Shown here one piece after another: positions 1-5,791 of a stretch of DNA of 12,249 nucleotides; position 1 is the first letter of the stretch, and each line of letters starts with the position of its first letter. Origin of the DNA: Aquificaceae bacterium (GTDB lineage: Bacteria; Aquificota; Aquificia; Aquificales; Aquificaceae); contig WFYK01000080.1 of NCBI GenBank assembly GCA_015490105.1, forward strand, positions 1 through 12,249, given 5' to 3'. Below the pieces are notes generated by a model. It saw only the letters and a program-made list of their open reading frames with translations, was not told where the DNA came from and ran no database searches. Position numbers and translations under genes: made by a program.

Positions 1-546
1 GTCTATGACCCTACTCGTTATGGGATCAAGACCCGAGGTGGGTTCATCGTAGATGATCAACTTAGGATTGGTAGCTATTGCCCTTGCTATGGATACCCTC
101 TTTCGCATACCGCCGGAGAGTTCCGAAGGCATAAGATCTAAAACCTCTTCGTCCAAATCAACGAGCTTCAGTTTTTCAAGAGCGATCTTCCTTATTTGAT
201 CCTCGCTCATGGAAGTGTGTTCCAAGAAGTAAAAACCTACGTTCTCCCAAACCTTTAAGCTGTCAAAGAGGGCTCCCTCTTGGAATACGTATCCAACGCT
301 TTTTCTCAGATCGTCGAGCTCCTTTCTGCTTAGATTTGCAACCTCTTTGCCGAAAACGTATACCTTCCCGGAAGTTGGCCTCCAAAGACCCACTATGTGC
401 TTAGTTATAGAGGTCTTACCGCTTCCGCTCCCCCCTATTATGGAGAAGATCTCTCCCTCGTAAACTTCAAAACTTACATCCTTTAAGATTCGCCTCCCCT
501 TTATCTCCTTTACAAGATTCTCCACCTTTACAACTACATCTTTCAC
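1..546 (-). CDS. mlaF: ABC transporter ATPase, MlaF/Ttg2A type (partial, C-terminus outside window)
   Basis: The first 182 residues of an ATP-binding subunit are present; the family is usually about 245-270 aa, so the C-terminus lies beyond base 1. Visible motifs are Walker A GGSGSGKT (residues 38-45), signature LSGGM (143-147), and Walker B LIIYDE followed by PTSGLDP (about 163-175). LSGGM with DEPTSGLDPI is typical of the MlaF/Ttg2A family, which energises phospholipid or hydrophobic-compound transport between inner and outer membranes. The start is GTG at 546, overlapping the upstream hydrolase stop as GTGA; GGGGAG lies 7 nt upstream. The alternative is a generic ABC ATPase of another exporter; finding mlaE/mlaD next to it would settle this. 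The family assignment is inferred from motifs only. Confidence 0.85.
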   Translation of the reverse strand, partial: MKDVVVKVENLVKEIKGRRILKDVSFEVYEGEIFSIIGGSGSGKTSITKHIVGLWRPTSGKVYVFGKEVANLSRKELDDLRKSVGYVFQEGALFDSLKVWENVGFYFLEHTSMSEDQIRKIALEKLKLVDLDEEVLDLMPSELSGGMRKRVSIARAIATNPKLIIYDEPTSGLDPITSRVID

Positions 547-1175
547 AGGAGATCTCCCCTAAGGTATGGGTTGAACTTACGTTCGTGGCCTATGGTGGTT
601 TCATCGTAGTGTCCACAAACCACGATAGTTTCATCGGGAAGTTCGGTGAAGATTCTCTCGAGGGATCTCTTGAGGGCTTGCGGATCACCCCCGGGAAGAT
701 CCCACCTTCCCACACTACCTTTAAAGATCAGATCCCCCGCTATGAGAATCTTTTTCTCCTCTTCGTAGAGACAGCAAAGTCCGGGAGTATGTCCAGGTGT
801 GTGGATAACTTTAAAGCTGAGAGAACCCACCTTTATAGTGTCGCCGTCTCTAATAAAGTCATCCGGTTCCGGACAAGGTTCTGCCCCTATGTAGGTTGCA
901 AAGCCCGGCCATATTTCGTCCCTTATGAGGAAGAGATCAGCCTCGTGAAGCAAGAAGGGTATGTCAAAGGCTTCCTTTATCCGTGCCACCTGACCCACGT
1001 GATCTATGTGTCCGTGTGTGTTGACTATGGCCACGGGTTTTAATCCTTGAAGAGCACTTTCTATCTTTTGAGCTTCCGCCCCGGGATCAACGATTATCGC
1101 TTCGCCCGTTTTTTCATCTGCCACTATGGAGCAGTTAACCGCAAGGGGGCCTACCGGAAGGATCTTGAGTATCAT
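543..1175 (-). CDS. MBL-fold metallo-hydrolase, glyoxalase II-like (YcbL/GloB family)
   Basis: A 210-aa cytoplasmic hydrolase with a complete binuclear metal site: THGHIDH (H54, H56, D58, H59), HTPGHT (H129), AGD (D148) and CGH (H189). This is the pattern of small glyoxalase II-type proteins that hydrolyse thioesters such as hydroxyacylglutathione; the true substrate cannot be read from sequence. No long C-terminal glutathione-binding domain is present, as in YcbL-like short forms. The start is set at ATG 1175 because the conserved strand MILKILPVGPLAVNC begins there, but no good ribosome-binding site precedes it. An in-frame ATG at 1208 has AGGT 8 nt upstream and would overlap the divergent trmD by 23 bp. 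It overlaps the downstream ABC ATPase by 4 bp, suggesting coupled translation. Confidence 0.88.
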   Translation of the reverse strand: MILKILPVGPLAVNCSIVADEKTGEAIIVDPGAEAQKIESALQGLKPVAIVNTHGHIDHVGQVARIKEAFDIPFLLHEADLFLIRDEIWPGFATYIGAEPCPEPDDFIRDGDTIKVGSLSFKVIHTPGHTPGLCCLYEEEKKILIAGDLIFKGSVGRWDLPGGDPQALKRSLERIFTELPDETIVVCGHYDETTIGHERKFNPYLRGDLL

Positions 1176-1185
1176 CAAAGATATT

Positions 1186-1947
1186 ATGCACTTTTTTATC
1201 TTTACCATATTCCCGGACCTAATAGGTTGTTTTCTCAGATACGGCATCGTCAGGCAAGCCATAAAGAAGGGAAAAGTTAAAGTAGAGGTTGTGGATCTCA
1301 GGGCATACGCCCCTAAAGGTCAGGTTGATGACGAAGCTTACGGTGGTCTTCCCGGTATGGTTCTAAAGCCGGAGCCTTTTTTCAACGCATACGAAGAGAT
1401 ATACAAAAGAGGGTTTAAGCCTTTTGTAATAGCTACCGAACCGTGGGGAAAACGCTTGACCCAAGAGGTCGTCTATCGATTGAAAAATAAAAAGGAAATA
1501 GCCATCTTTTGCGGGAGATACGAGGGCATCGACGAGAGGGTAAAGATCCTCGTAGACGAAGAGATCTCCTTGGGGGACTTTATCCTGAGCGGGGGTGAGG
1601 TGGTAGCAATGGCGATCATCGAAGCGGTGGCGAGAACCTTAGAGGGGGTATTGAGCGAGCCGAAAAGCTTGGAAGAAGACTCTTTTTCTGGCAGATGGAT
1701 CGGATACCCGGTTTACACGAGGCCAAGAGAATTTAAAGGTATGAAGGTTCCCGAGGTTTTAACCTCAGGCGATCACGCAAAGATAGAACTTTGGAAACTC
1801 TGGCACAGAATAGAAAACACGCTAAAGAAAAGACCGGATCTCATTCCGCAAGATCTAACCCCTTTGGAGCAGGAAATAGTGTCCGCGTTAAAAAAAGGTT
1901 TGACCTTTGAAGAGTGGATCACTTCTTGGCGTCCTTCTTCAAGCTGA
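1186..1947 (+). CDS. trmD: tRNA (guanine37-N1)-methyltransferase TrmD
   Basis: This 253-aa SPOUT methyltransferase uses S-adenosylmethionine to make m1G37 next to the anticodon, which prevents +1 frameshifting. Family blocks are clear: FTIFPDL near the N-terminus, GGLPGMVLKPEP (53-64), GRYEGIDERV (110-119), and the knot segment SLGDFILSGGE (128-138). R150 matches the conserved Arg154 of E. coli. Position 173, where E. coli and Haemophilus TrmD have the catalytic Asp169 (LLDCPHYTRP), is Gly here (WIGYPVYTRP). C15 aligns with Cys20 of A. aeolicus TrmD, reported to form a stabilising intersubunit disulfide. The start ATG 1186 fits the family N-terminus, although its ribosome-binding site is poor. 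The 3' end overlaps hspR tail to tail by 29 bp. Confidence 0.95.
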   Translation: MHFFIFTIFPDLIGCFLRYGIVRQAIKKGKVKVEVVDLRAYAPKGQVDDEAYGGLPGMVLKPEPFFNAYEEIYKRGFKPFVIATEPWGKRLTQEVVYRLKNKKEIAIFCGRYEGIDERVKILVDEEISLGDFILSGGEVVAMAIIEAVARTLEGVLSEPKSLEEDSFSGRWIGYPVYTRPREFKGMKVPEVLTSGDHAKIELWKLWHRIENTLKKRPDLIPQDLTPLEQEIVSALKKGLTFEEWITSWRPSSS

Positions 1948-2320
1948 CTATGTCCTCTACTTTTATAACCTTCCTCTTGGGAACACTCACTATGGCCTTC
2001 TTTAAGGCTTCCCCCTCGTAGAACTTAGAAAGCTCGTTCTGGATAAACTCAAAGAGTTGATCTATTTGTTTTTGAAGCTCTTCCATCTGTTCCTTCATGG
2101 TGAGAATAATGTCTACGCCCGCGAGATTCACACCGAGCTCTCTCGTTAAAAACAGGATAAACTCGAGTCTTTCTAAATCCTCGTCCGAGTAAAGACGCGT
2201 GTTTCCTTCGGTTCTGGAAGGTTTTAAAAGCCCCTCCCTTTCGTAAAGCCTTAAGGTCTGAGGGTGTATGTTAAACATCTTGGAAACAACGCCGATGGTG
2301 TAGTAACGCTTCCTGTCCAT
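1919..2320 (-). CDS. hspR: HspR, MerR-family heat-shock transcriptional repressor
   Basis: This 133-aa protein has a MerR winged helix-turn-helix: YYTIGVVSKMFNIHPQTLRL, then YEREGLLKP, RTEGNTRLYS and GVNLAGVDIIL. HPQTLR with RLYEREGL and GVNLAGV is diagnostic for HspR, which represses chaperone genes and is thought to use DnaK as co-repressor. A coiled-coil dimerisation helix (about 73-102) rich in Glu/Gln/Lys follows, then a basic tail. It sits 5 bp behind dnaJ on the same strand. Its ribosome-binding site AGGAGG is formed by the last two Arg codons of dnaJ, so the two proteins are probably translated in a coupled way. The likely target is the dnaJ promoter region. Its last 29 bp are antisense to the end of trmD. 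Confidence 0.93.
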   Translation of the reverse strand: MDRKRYYTIGVVSKMFNIHPQTLRLYEREGLLKPSRTEGNTRLYSDEDLERLEFILFLTRELGVNLAGVDIILTMKEQMEELQKQIDQLFEFIQNELSKFYEGEALKKAIVSVPKRKVIKVEDIVSLKKDAKK

Positions 2321-2325
2321 GGAGC

Positions 2326-3480
2326 TTACCTCCTGTAGACCAACCTTTCAGGTTTAGGTAAAACCTCTTGAAGTTCTTTTAGCAATTTTTCTGCCTTTTT
2401 CCCGTCTCCTACCATCTTGCTTACGAATCCGAACTTGGGCACATCTACGTTGACCCTGATCACCAAGTCACCCCTTCCTACGCCCTTTAACTTGGGCATA
2501 CCCTTGCCTTCAACCCTGATAAGATCCCCGTGTTTCGTTCCGGGAGGAATCTCTACCTTTACCTTATCTCCGTCCAGCGTAGGAACCTCTATCTCTGTTC
2601 CCAAAACCGCTTCTGGGAAGGTAACGTTCACATCAAGATACAGATCACTGCCCCTTCTTTCGAAAAGCTCGTGGGGTTTTACGTGGACGACTATATATAG
2701 ATCTCCGGGAGGTCCTCCGAAAGCACCCGCGTGCCCCTTACCACTTACCACGAGCTTAGATCCTTCATCCACACCGGGAGGTATACGAACCTTTATTTTC
2801 TCCCTCGTTTTTACCGCACCTCTGCCTCCGCATGCCTTACAGGGCTCCCTTATTTCACCCACTCCACCACAAGACGGACACGTTTGCTCTACCCTTATAA
2901 AGAAGTTTCCACCTACTACCGTGCCCCTTCCTCCACACCTCGGACATACCCTCGCACCCGCACTTTTATCTACTCCGGTCCCACCGCAAGCACTACACTC
3001 GGTGAACCTATCAACATCGATCTCTACCGTGGTCCCTTTAAACGCCTCCTCAAGGCTTATGTAGACCGATCTCTGTATATCTTCTCCCTTTATGGGTCTT
3101 CTCCTCTCCCTCCTTCTCCTTCCCCTGCTTGAGAATATATCTCCGAAAATCTCCTCCACGTCAAAGAAACTTCTAAAGTTCTCGAAGATCTCTCCGAGGT
3201 CTCCTATGTTAATGTGCTCGTAAACCTGCTCTTGTCCAGCTCCCGCTTGGCCTTCAAAGGCAGCGTGGCCATACATGTCGTAGAGTTTTCTCTTTTGAGG
3301 ATCCGAGAGAACCTGATAGGCTTCGTTTATCTCTTTGAACTTCTCCTGAGCTTCCGGACTTTTATTTATATCGGGATGATACTTCCTCGCCAGTCTTCTG
3401 TAAGCTTTCTTTATCTCCTCTTGCGAAGCGTTCCTCGGAACCCCAAGTATTTCGTAGTAGTCTCTCTTAGTGGAGGGCAT
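2326..3480 (-). CDS. dnaJ: Chaperone protein DnaJ (Hsp40)
   Basis: A full-length type I DnaJ of 384 aa, the cytoplasmic co-chaperone that stimulates DnaK ATP hydrolysis and delivers unfolded proteins. The J domain (6-70) has HPD at 35-37. A short Gly-containing linker follows, with a very basic Arg stretch at about 119-128. The zinc-binding region (162-221) has all four CxxCxGxG repeats: CSACGGTG, CPRCGGRG, CPSCGGVG and CKACGGRG. Two beta-barrel substrate domains follow. The classic G/F-rich segment is reduced and acidic/aromatic rather than long Gly-Phe repeats. ATG 3480 is chosen over an upstream ATG at 3498 because it gives the usual N-terminus and has AGGAGGTG 5 nt upstream. dnaK and grpE are not in the window. 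Confidence 0.97.
   Translation of the reverse strand: MPSTKRDYYEILGVPRNASQEEIKKAYRRLARKYHPDINKSPEAQEKFKEINEAYQVLSDPQKRKLYDMYGHAAFEGQAGAGQEQVYEHINIGDLGEIFENFRSFFDVEEIFGDIFSSRGRRRRERRRPIKGEDIQRSVYISLEEAFKGTTVEIDVDRFTECSACGGTGVDKSAGARVCPRCGGRGTVVGGNFFIRVEQTCPSCGGVGEIREPCKACGGRGAVKTREKIKVRIPPGVDEGSKLVVSGKGHAGAFGGPPGDLYIVVHVKPHELFERRGSDLYLDVNVTFPEAVLGTEIEVPTLDGDKVKVEIPPGTKHGDLIRVEGKGMPKLKGVGRGDLVIRVNVDVPKFGFVSKMVGDGKKAEKLLKELQEVLPKPERLVYRR
2329..2334 (-). promoter_or_regulatory. hspR ribosome-binding site inside the end of dnaJ
   Basis: AGGAGG is a perfect Shine-Dalgarno core 8 nt before the hspR ATG. These six bases are the last two dnaJ codons (Arg-Arg) just before the TAA stop, so initiation of hspR lies within reach of ribosomes terminating on dnaJ. 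Confidence 0.8.
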
Positions 3481-3485
3481 TAATA

Positions 3486-3493
3486 CACCTCCT
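3486..3493 (-). promoter_or_regulatory. dnaJ ribosome-binding site
   Basis: AGGAGGTG lies 5 nt before ATG 3480 and decides the start in favour of MPSTKRDYYE rather than the in-frame ATG six codons upstream, which would place this motif inside the coding sequence. Confidence 0.75.
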
Positions 3494-3494
3494 G

Positions 3495-3507
3495 TCAAGA
3501 ATCTTGA
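3495..3507. promoter_or_regulatory. Palindrome at dnaJ transcription start, candidate HspR operator
   Basis: The sequence TCAAGA-A-TCTTGA is a perfect 6+1+6 palindrome just downstream of the predicted dnaJ -10 box and upstream of the ribosome-binding site. On the dnaJ strand it includes CTCAAG, the half-site of the HAIR operator known for HspR (CTTGAGT-N7-ACTCAAG), but the arms are in the opposite arrangement and only 3 bp apart. It is therefore not a canonical HAIR. An operator role is inferred from position and the neighbouring hspR gene. Confidence 0.45.
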
Positions 3508-3516
3508 GCTATTTAA

Positions 3517-3545
3517 AAGATAAAATATGAGTGCATCTTTGTCAA
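3517..3545 (-). promoter_or_regulatory. Predicted sigma-70-type promoter of dnaJ-hspR
   Basis: On the minus strand, TTGACA (3540-3545, exact consensus) is followed after 17 bp by TATCTT (3517-3522, four of six matches to TATAAT). Transcription would begin near 3509-3511, directly in front of the palindrome. It lies in the 116-bp spacer shared with the divergent tat genes. Confidence 0.6.
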
Positions 3546-3596
3546 TTTGCTCTTCCTTGGGTTTTTCCAGTTTACGCTAATATATTAAGCATCGGT

Positions 3597-3941
3597 ATGG
3601 AACTACAGCTACTTTTAGTGCTCCTTATCGCTTTCATAGTCCTCGGTCCTGAAAGGATGATGGATCTTGCGGTGAAGCTGGGGGAAGCGGTAAGAAAGAT
3701 AAGGCAAACTTGGGAAGAGATAAAGTTCCAAGCTTACATGGAGGAAATGAACCGCAAGATCCTTGAAGAGGAAGAAAAGGCCCTCGAGGACAAAACCGAG
3801 GACGAGACGGAAGATGAAGATATGGAGGAACTTCCTCAAGATACTTCGGAGGAGATAAAGAAGGATGAGTCAGAGCAAGCAAGAGCTCCCGACGATGCCT
3901 CTGACGGAACATCTGAGGGAGCTCAGAATAAGGCTAATTAG
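3597..3941 (+). CDS. tatB: Sec-independent translocase TatA/TatB-family protein
   Basis: This 114-aa protein has the Tat A/B layout: one N-terminal membrane helix (about 2-16), the hinge LGPER (16-20), an amphipathic helix (about 21-54) and a long acidic, probably disordered tail. LGP is the TatB form of the hinge, whereas Gln4, 13 residues before the hinge Gly, matches Gln8 of E. coli TatA rather than Glu8 of TatB. It may therefore be TatB or a bifunctional TatA/B; tatC directly follows. ATG 3597 has no clear ribosome-binding site. TATATT at 3581-3586 could be a -10 box, which would leave almost no leader. The open frame extends upstream to 3531, but that part resembles no Tat protein. The last 77 bp overlap tatC in another frame. 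Confidence 0.85.
   Translation: MELQLLLVLLIAFIVLGPERMMDLAVKLGEAVRKIRQTWEEIKFQAYMEEMNRKILEEEEKALEDKTEDETEDEDMEELPQDTSEEIKKDESEQARAPDDASDGTSEGAQNKAN
3848..3854 (+). promoter_or_regulatory. tatC ribosome-binding site within tatB
   Basis: GGAGGAG sits 10 nt before ATG 3865 and supports that start. The alternative ATG at 3895, which begins with the conserved MPLTEHLREL, has no comparable motif. Confidence 0.5.
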
Positions 3942-4623
3942 ATCCGTAATAGCCTTCCTCATAGGATCCGGGGTAGCCTTCTACTTTGCAAGGCAGGTAT
4001 TTGAATTTTTAAAGATCCCCGTGAACAGATCTTATCCGGAGGTAGAACTCATTACCCTTTCTCCAACAGAACCTCTCTTTATCCTGATAAAGATATCCAT
4101 AACCGTGGGTCTGATTTTGGCTTCCCCGGTTATTTTGTGGGAGCTGTGGCGCTTTGTAGAGCCCGCCCTTTACCCGAACGAGAAGCGTCTCTTCGTTCCG
4201 CTCTTGATCTCTTCGATAGTTTTATTCTTGAGTGGTTCAGCTTTTGCCTACTTCGTAGTATTGCCCATAGCTTTGAAGTTTTTACTGGGTCTTGGCTTTT
4301 CTCAGCTTGCAGCGACACCGTATCTTTCGGTAAATCTCTACGTGAGTTTTGTCCTTAAGATGCTCGTTGCCTTCGGCGTCGCCTTTCAGATGCCAATAGT
4401 CCTTTATATGCTTCAAAGGGCGGGGGTGATAACTCAAGAACAGCTAAAGAGCTTCAGAAGATACTTTATCGTAGTCGCCCTCATCATAGGAGCGGTTATA
4501 GCACCAGACGTTTCAACTCAAATCCTTATGGCAATTCCCTTGCTAATACTTTACGAGGTTTCCATACTTCTCGGTAAAACGGTTAAAAAGAGACCTTCCA
4601 AGGATATAGTAAAAGAAGGGTAA
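3865..4623 (+). CDS. tatC: Sec-independent protein translocase TatC
   Basis: A 252-aa multispanning inner-membrane protein, the receptor for twin-arginine signal peptides. Conserved elements are EHLRELR at 15-21, the periplasmic SPTEPLF with its key Glu, and EPALYPNEK. IAPDVSTQILMAIPLLILYE, near the C-terminus, is in the position where TatC proteins carry their APD-type motif. Six membrane segments can be traced. By memory it is close to the crystallised A. aeolicus TatC, which starts at the residue equivalent to Met11 here (ATG 3895); the true start could be there, although the better ribosome-binding site belongs to 3865. It overlaps tatA/B by 77 bp (47 bp with the shorter start), an unusually long frame-shifted overlap. 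It is followed after 26 bp by a small membrane protein gene. Confidence 0.95.
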   Translation: MSQSKQELPTMPLTEHLRELRIRLIRSVIAFLIGSGVAFYFARQVFEFLKIPVNRSYPEVELITLSPTEPLFILIKISITVGLILASPVILWELWRFVEPALYPNEKRLFVPLLISSIVLFLSGSAFAYFVVLPIALKFLLGLGFSQLAATPYLSVNLYVSFVLKMLVAFGVAFQMPIVLYMLQRAGVITQEQLKSFRRYFIVVALIIGAVIAPDVSTQILMAIPLLILYEVSILLGKTVKKRPSKDIVKEG

Positions 4624-4649
4624 AATACTGGCGGTAAGGAGGTGAGGAG

Positions 4650-5057
4650 ATGGCCAAGTCTATGTTATTTCTCCATATATTCTTTGCCATGATCTGGATT
4701 GGGGGTATGGTATACAGCCTACTTTTTCTTCAGCCAGCACTCAAAAGTTTGGAAAGGGATGACATAAGAAAGGATCTTGCGGGGAAGATCCTAAGAAGAT
4801 TTTTCCTCGGCGTTTGGCTTTCCATAGCGGTTCTTTTCCTTACAGGTATGTGGATGTGGCATGAAGTTAGGCCCGACTTTTCTCAGAATACCCTCTTCCA
4901 CATAAAGCTCTTCCTCTTTACCCTGATGGTAGTAAACTTCGTCTACATTTACTTCTACCTGCTGAGGAAACAACTCTTTAGTCATATCCCTAACTTCGTT
5001 TGGATAAACCTATTTTTGGGGACACTGATAACCGCGATCATCACCTACATTAGGTGA
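4650..5057 (+). CDS. Small four-TM membrane protein, CopD-like
   Basis: A 135-aa protein with four predicted membrane helices (about 5-27, 50-70, 83-105, 114-133). The N-terminal block LHIFFAMIWIGGMVYSLLFLQPAL, with WIGG, LQPAL and a later LTG (64-66), resembles the CopD family linked to copper handling. His9, His71 and His84 lie in or at the ends of helices and could bind metal or heme. The spacing LHI...W..G..Y and FHIK (83-86) also recalls HemJ-type protoporphyrinogen oxidase, but the HemJ YLPRLFVYH block is absent. The start has AAGGAGGTG about 5 nt upstream. The stop TGA shares one base with the truA ATG, so the two are probably co-translated. Function is unproven; a link to the nearby oxidase genes is conjecture. 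Confidence 0.7.
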   Translation: MAKSMLFLHIFFAMIWIGGMVYSLLFLQPALKSLERDDIRKDLAGKILRRFFLGVWLSIAVLFLTGMWMWHEVRPDFSQNTLFHIKLFLFTLMVVNFVYIYFYLLRKQLFSHIPNFVWINLFLGTLITAIITYIR

Positions 5058-5791
5058 TGCCTAACTATCTCATCCGCCTTACCTTTATAGGAACAAACTA
5101 TCACGGATGGCAGTATCAACCTAAACTACCTACCGTTCAGGGGGAGTTGCTTAAGGCTCTCGGGAAACTATTCCCGGGAGATCTTAAACTGATCGGCTGT
5201 TGCAGGACGGACGCGGGTGTGCACGCGGAAGACTACGTAGCCAACTTTCACACTCAGGGGGAAAGGGATACTACTAAGATCCTTTTAGCTTTGAATTCCC
5301 TTCTGCCGGAAGATATCGGTGTTCGTGAAGTTAGGAAGGTAAGCGAAGATTTCAACGCAAGGTATAGCGTGAAGGGTAAAGTTTATCTTTACAGACTTTG
5401 GATCTGCCCTTGGAGGGATCCCTTTATGCACCCTTTCTGCTGGAAGGTGAGGGGGAAGATAGATATAAACTTGCTTGAGAAAGCTCTCAGTATGGTCAGC
5501 GGAACGAAGGATTTTAGAAACTTTGCCAAGTTAGAAGAGGAAAAGAAAACGGTTATAGACTTGGAAACGGATCTGAAGGTTCGAGATTGTCTTATAGAGA
5601 TCTACTTCAAAGCGAGCCATTTTTTGAGGTATATGGTTAGGAAGATCACGGGTGCCCTCGTGAGTGTGAGTCAAAAGAAGATAGGCCTTGAAGACCTTGA
5701 GAAATTCTTTACGGACACGCCTTGCCCTTACAGAGCTCCCTCCCGCGGACTGACCTTAAAAAAGGTTATACTTCCTGAAGATGATCCTTGA
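5057..5791 (+). CDS. truA: tRNA pseudouridine synthase A (TruA)
   Basis: A 244-aa cytoplasmic enzyme converting uridines 38-40 of the anticodon stem-loop to pseudouridine. The catalytic motif CCRTDAGVHA has Asp52 (equivalent to Asp60 in E. coli). Other family blocks are YHGWQYQP (15-22) near the N-terminus, FNARYSVKGKVYLYRL in the middle, and FLRYMVRKITGALV towards the C-terminus. ATG 5057 is preferred; GTG 5054 directly upstream is in frame and cannot be excluded. AGGTG abuts the ATG, too close to be ideal, so initiation probably relies on coupling with the upstream gene. It overlaps the following ABC ATPase gene by 11 bp. With TrmD in the same window it forms a pair of anticodon-loop modification enzymes, although they lie in different transcription units. 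Confidence 0.95.
   Translation: MPNYLIRLTFIGTNYHGWQYQPKLPTVQGELLKALGKLFPGDLKLIGCCRTDAGVHAEDYVANFHTQGERDTTKILLALNSLLPEDIGVREVRKVSEDFNARYSVKGKVYLYRLWICPWRDPFMHPFCWKVRGKIDINLLEKALSMVSGTKDFRNFAKLEEEKKTVIDLETDLKVRDCLIEIYFKASHFLRYMVRKITGALVSVSQKKIGLEDLEKFFTDTPCPYRAPSRGLTLKKVILPEDDP

Noticed and set aside
585..1043. A 152-codon plus-strand frame opposite the MBL hydrolase
   Set aside because: It mirrors the conserved metal-site region of the hydrolase and has no family-like features.
1126..1185. Upstream extension of trmD by 20 codons
   Set aside because: The extension lies inside the hydrolase coding sequence and is not TrmD-like; the family N-terminus starts at or within a few residues of 1186.
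2417..3064. A 215-codon open frame on the plus strand opposite dnaJ
   Set aside because: It is antisense to well-conserved DnaJ domains, has no ribosome-binding site and gives a Pro/Thr/Ser-rich product typical of a shadow frame.
3531..3596. Upstream extension of the tatA/B frame
   Set aside because: The extra 22 residues resemble no Tat N-terminus and cover the promoter -35 region of dnaJ; ATG 3597 gives the expected short leader before the membrane helix.
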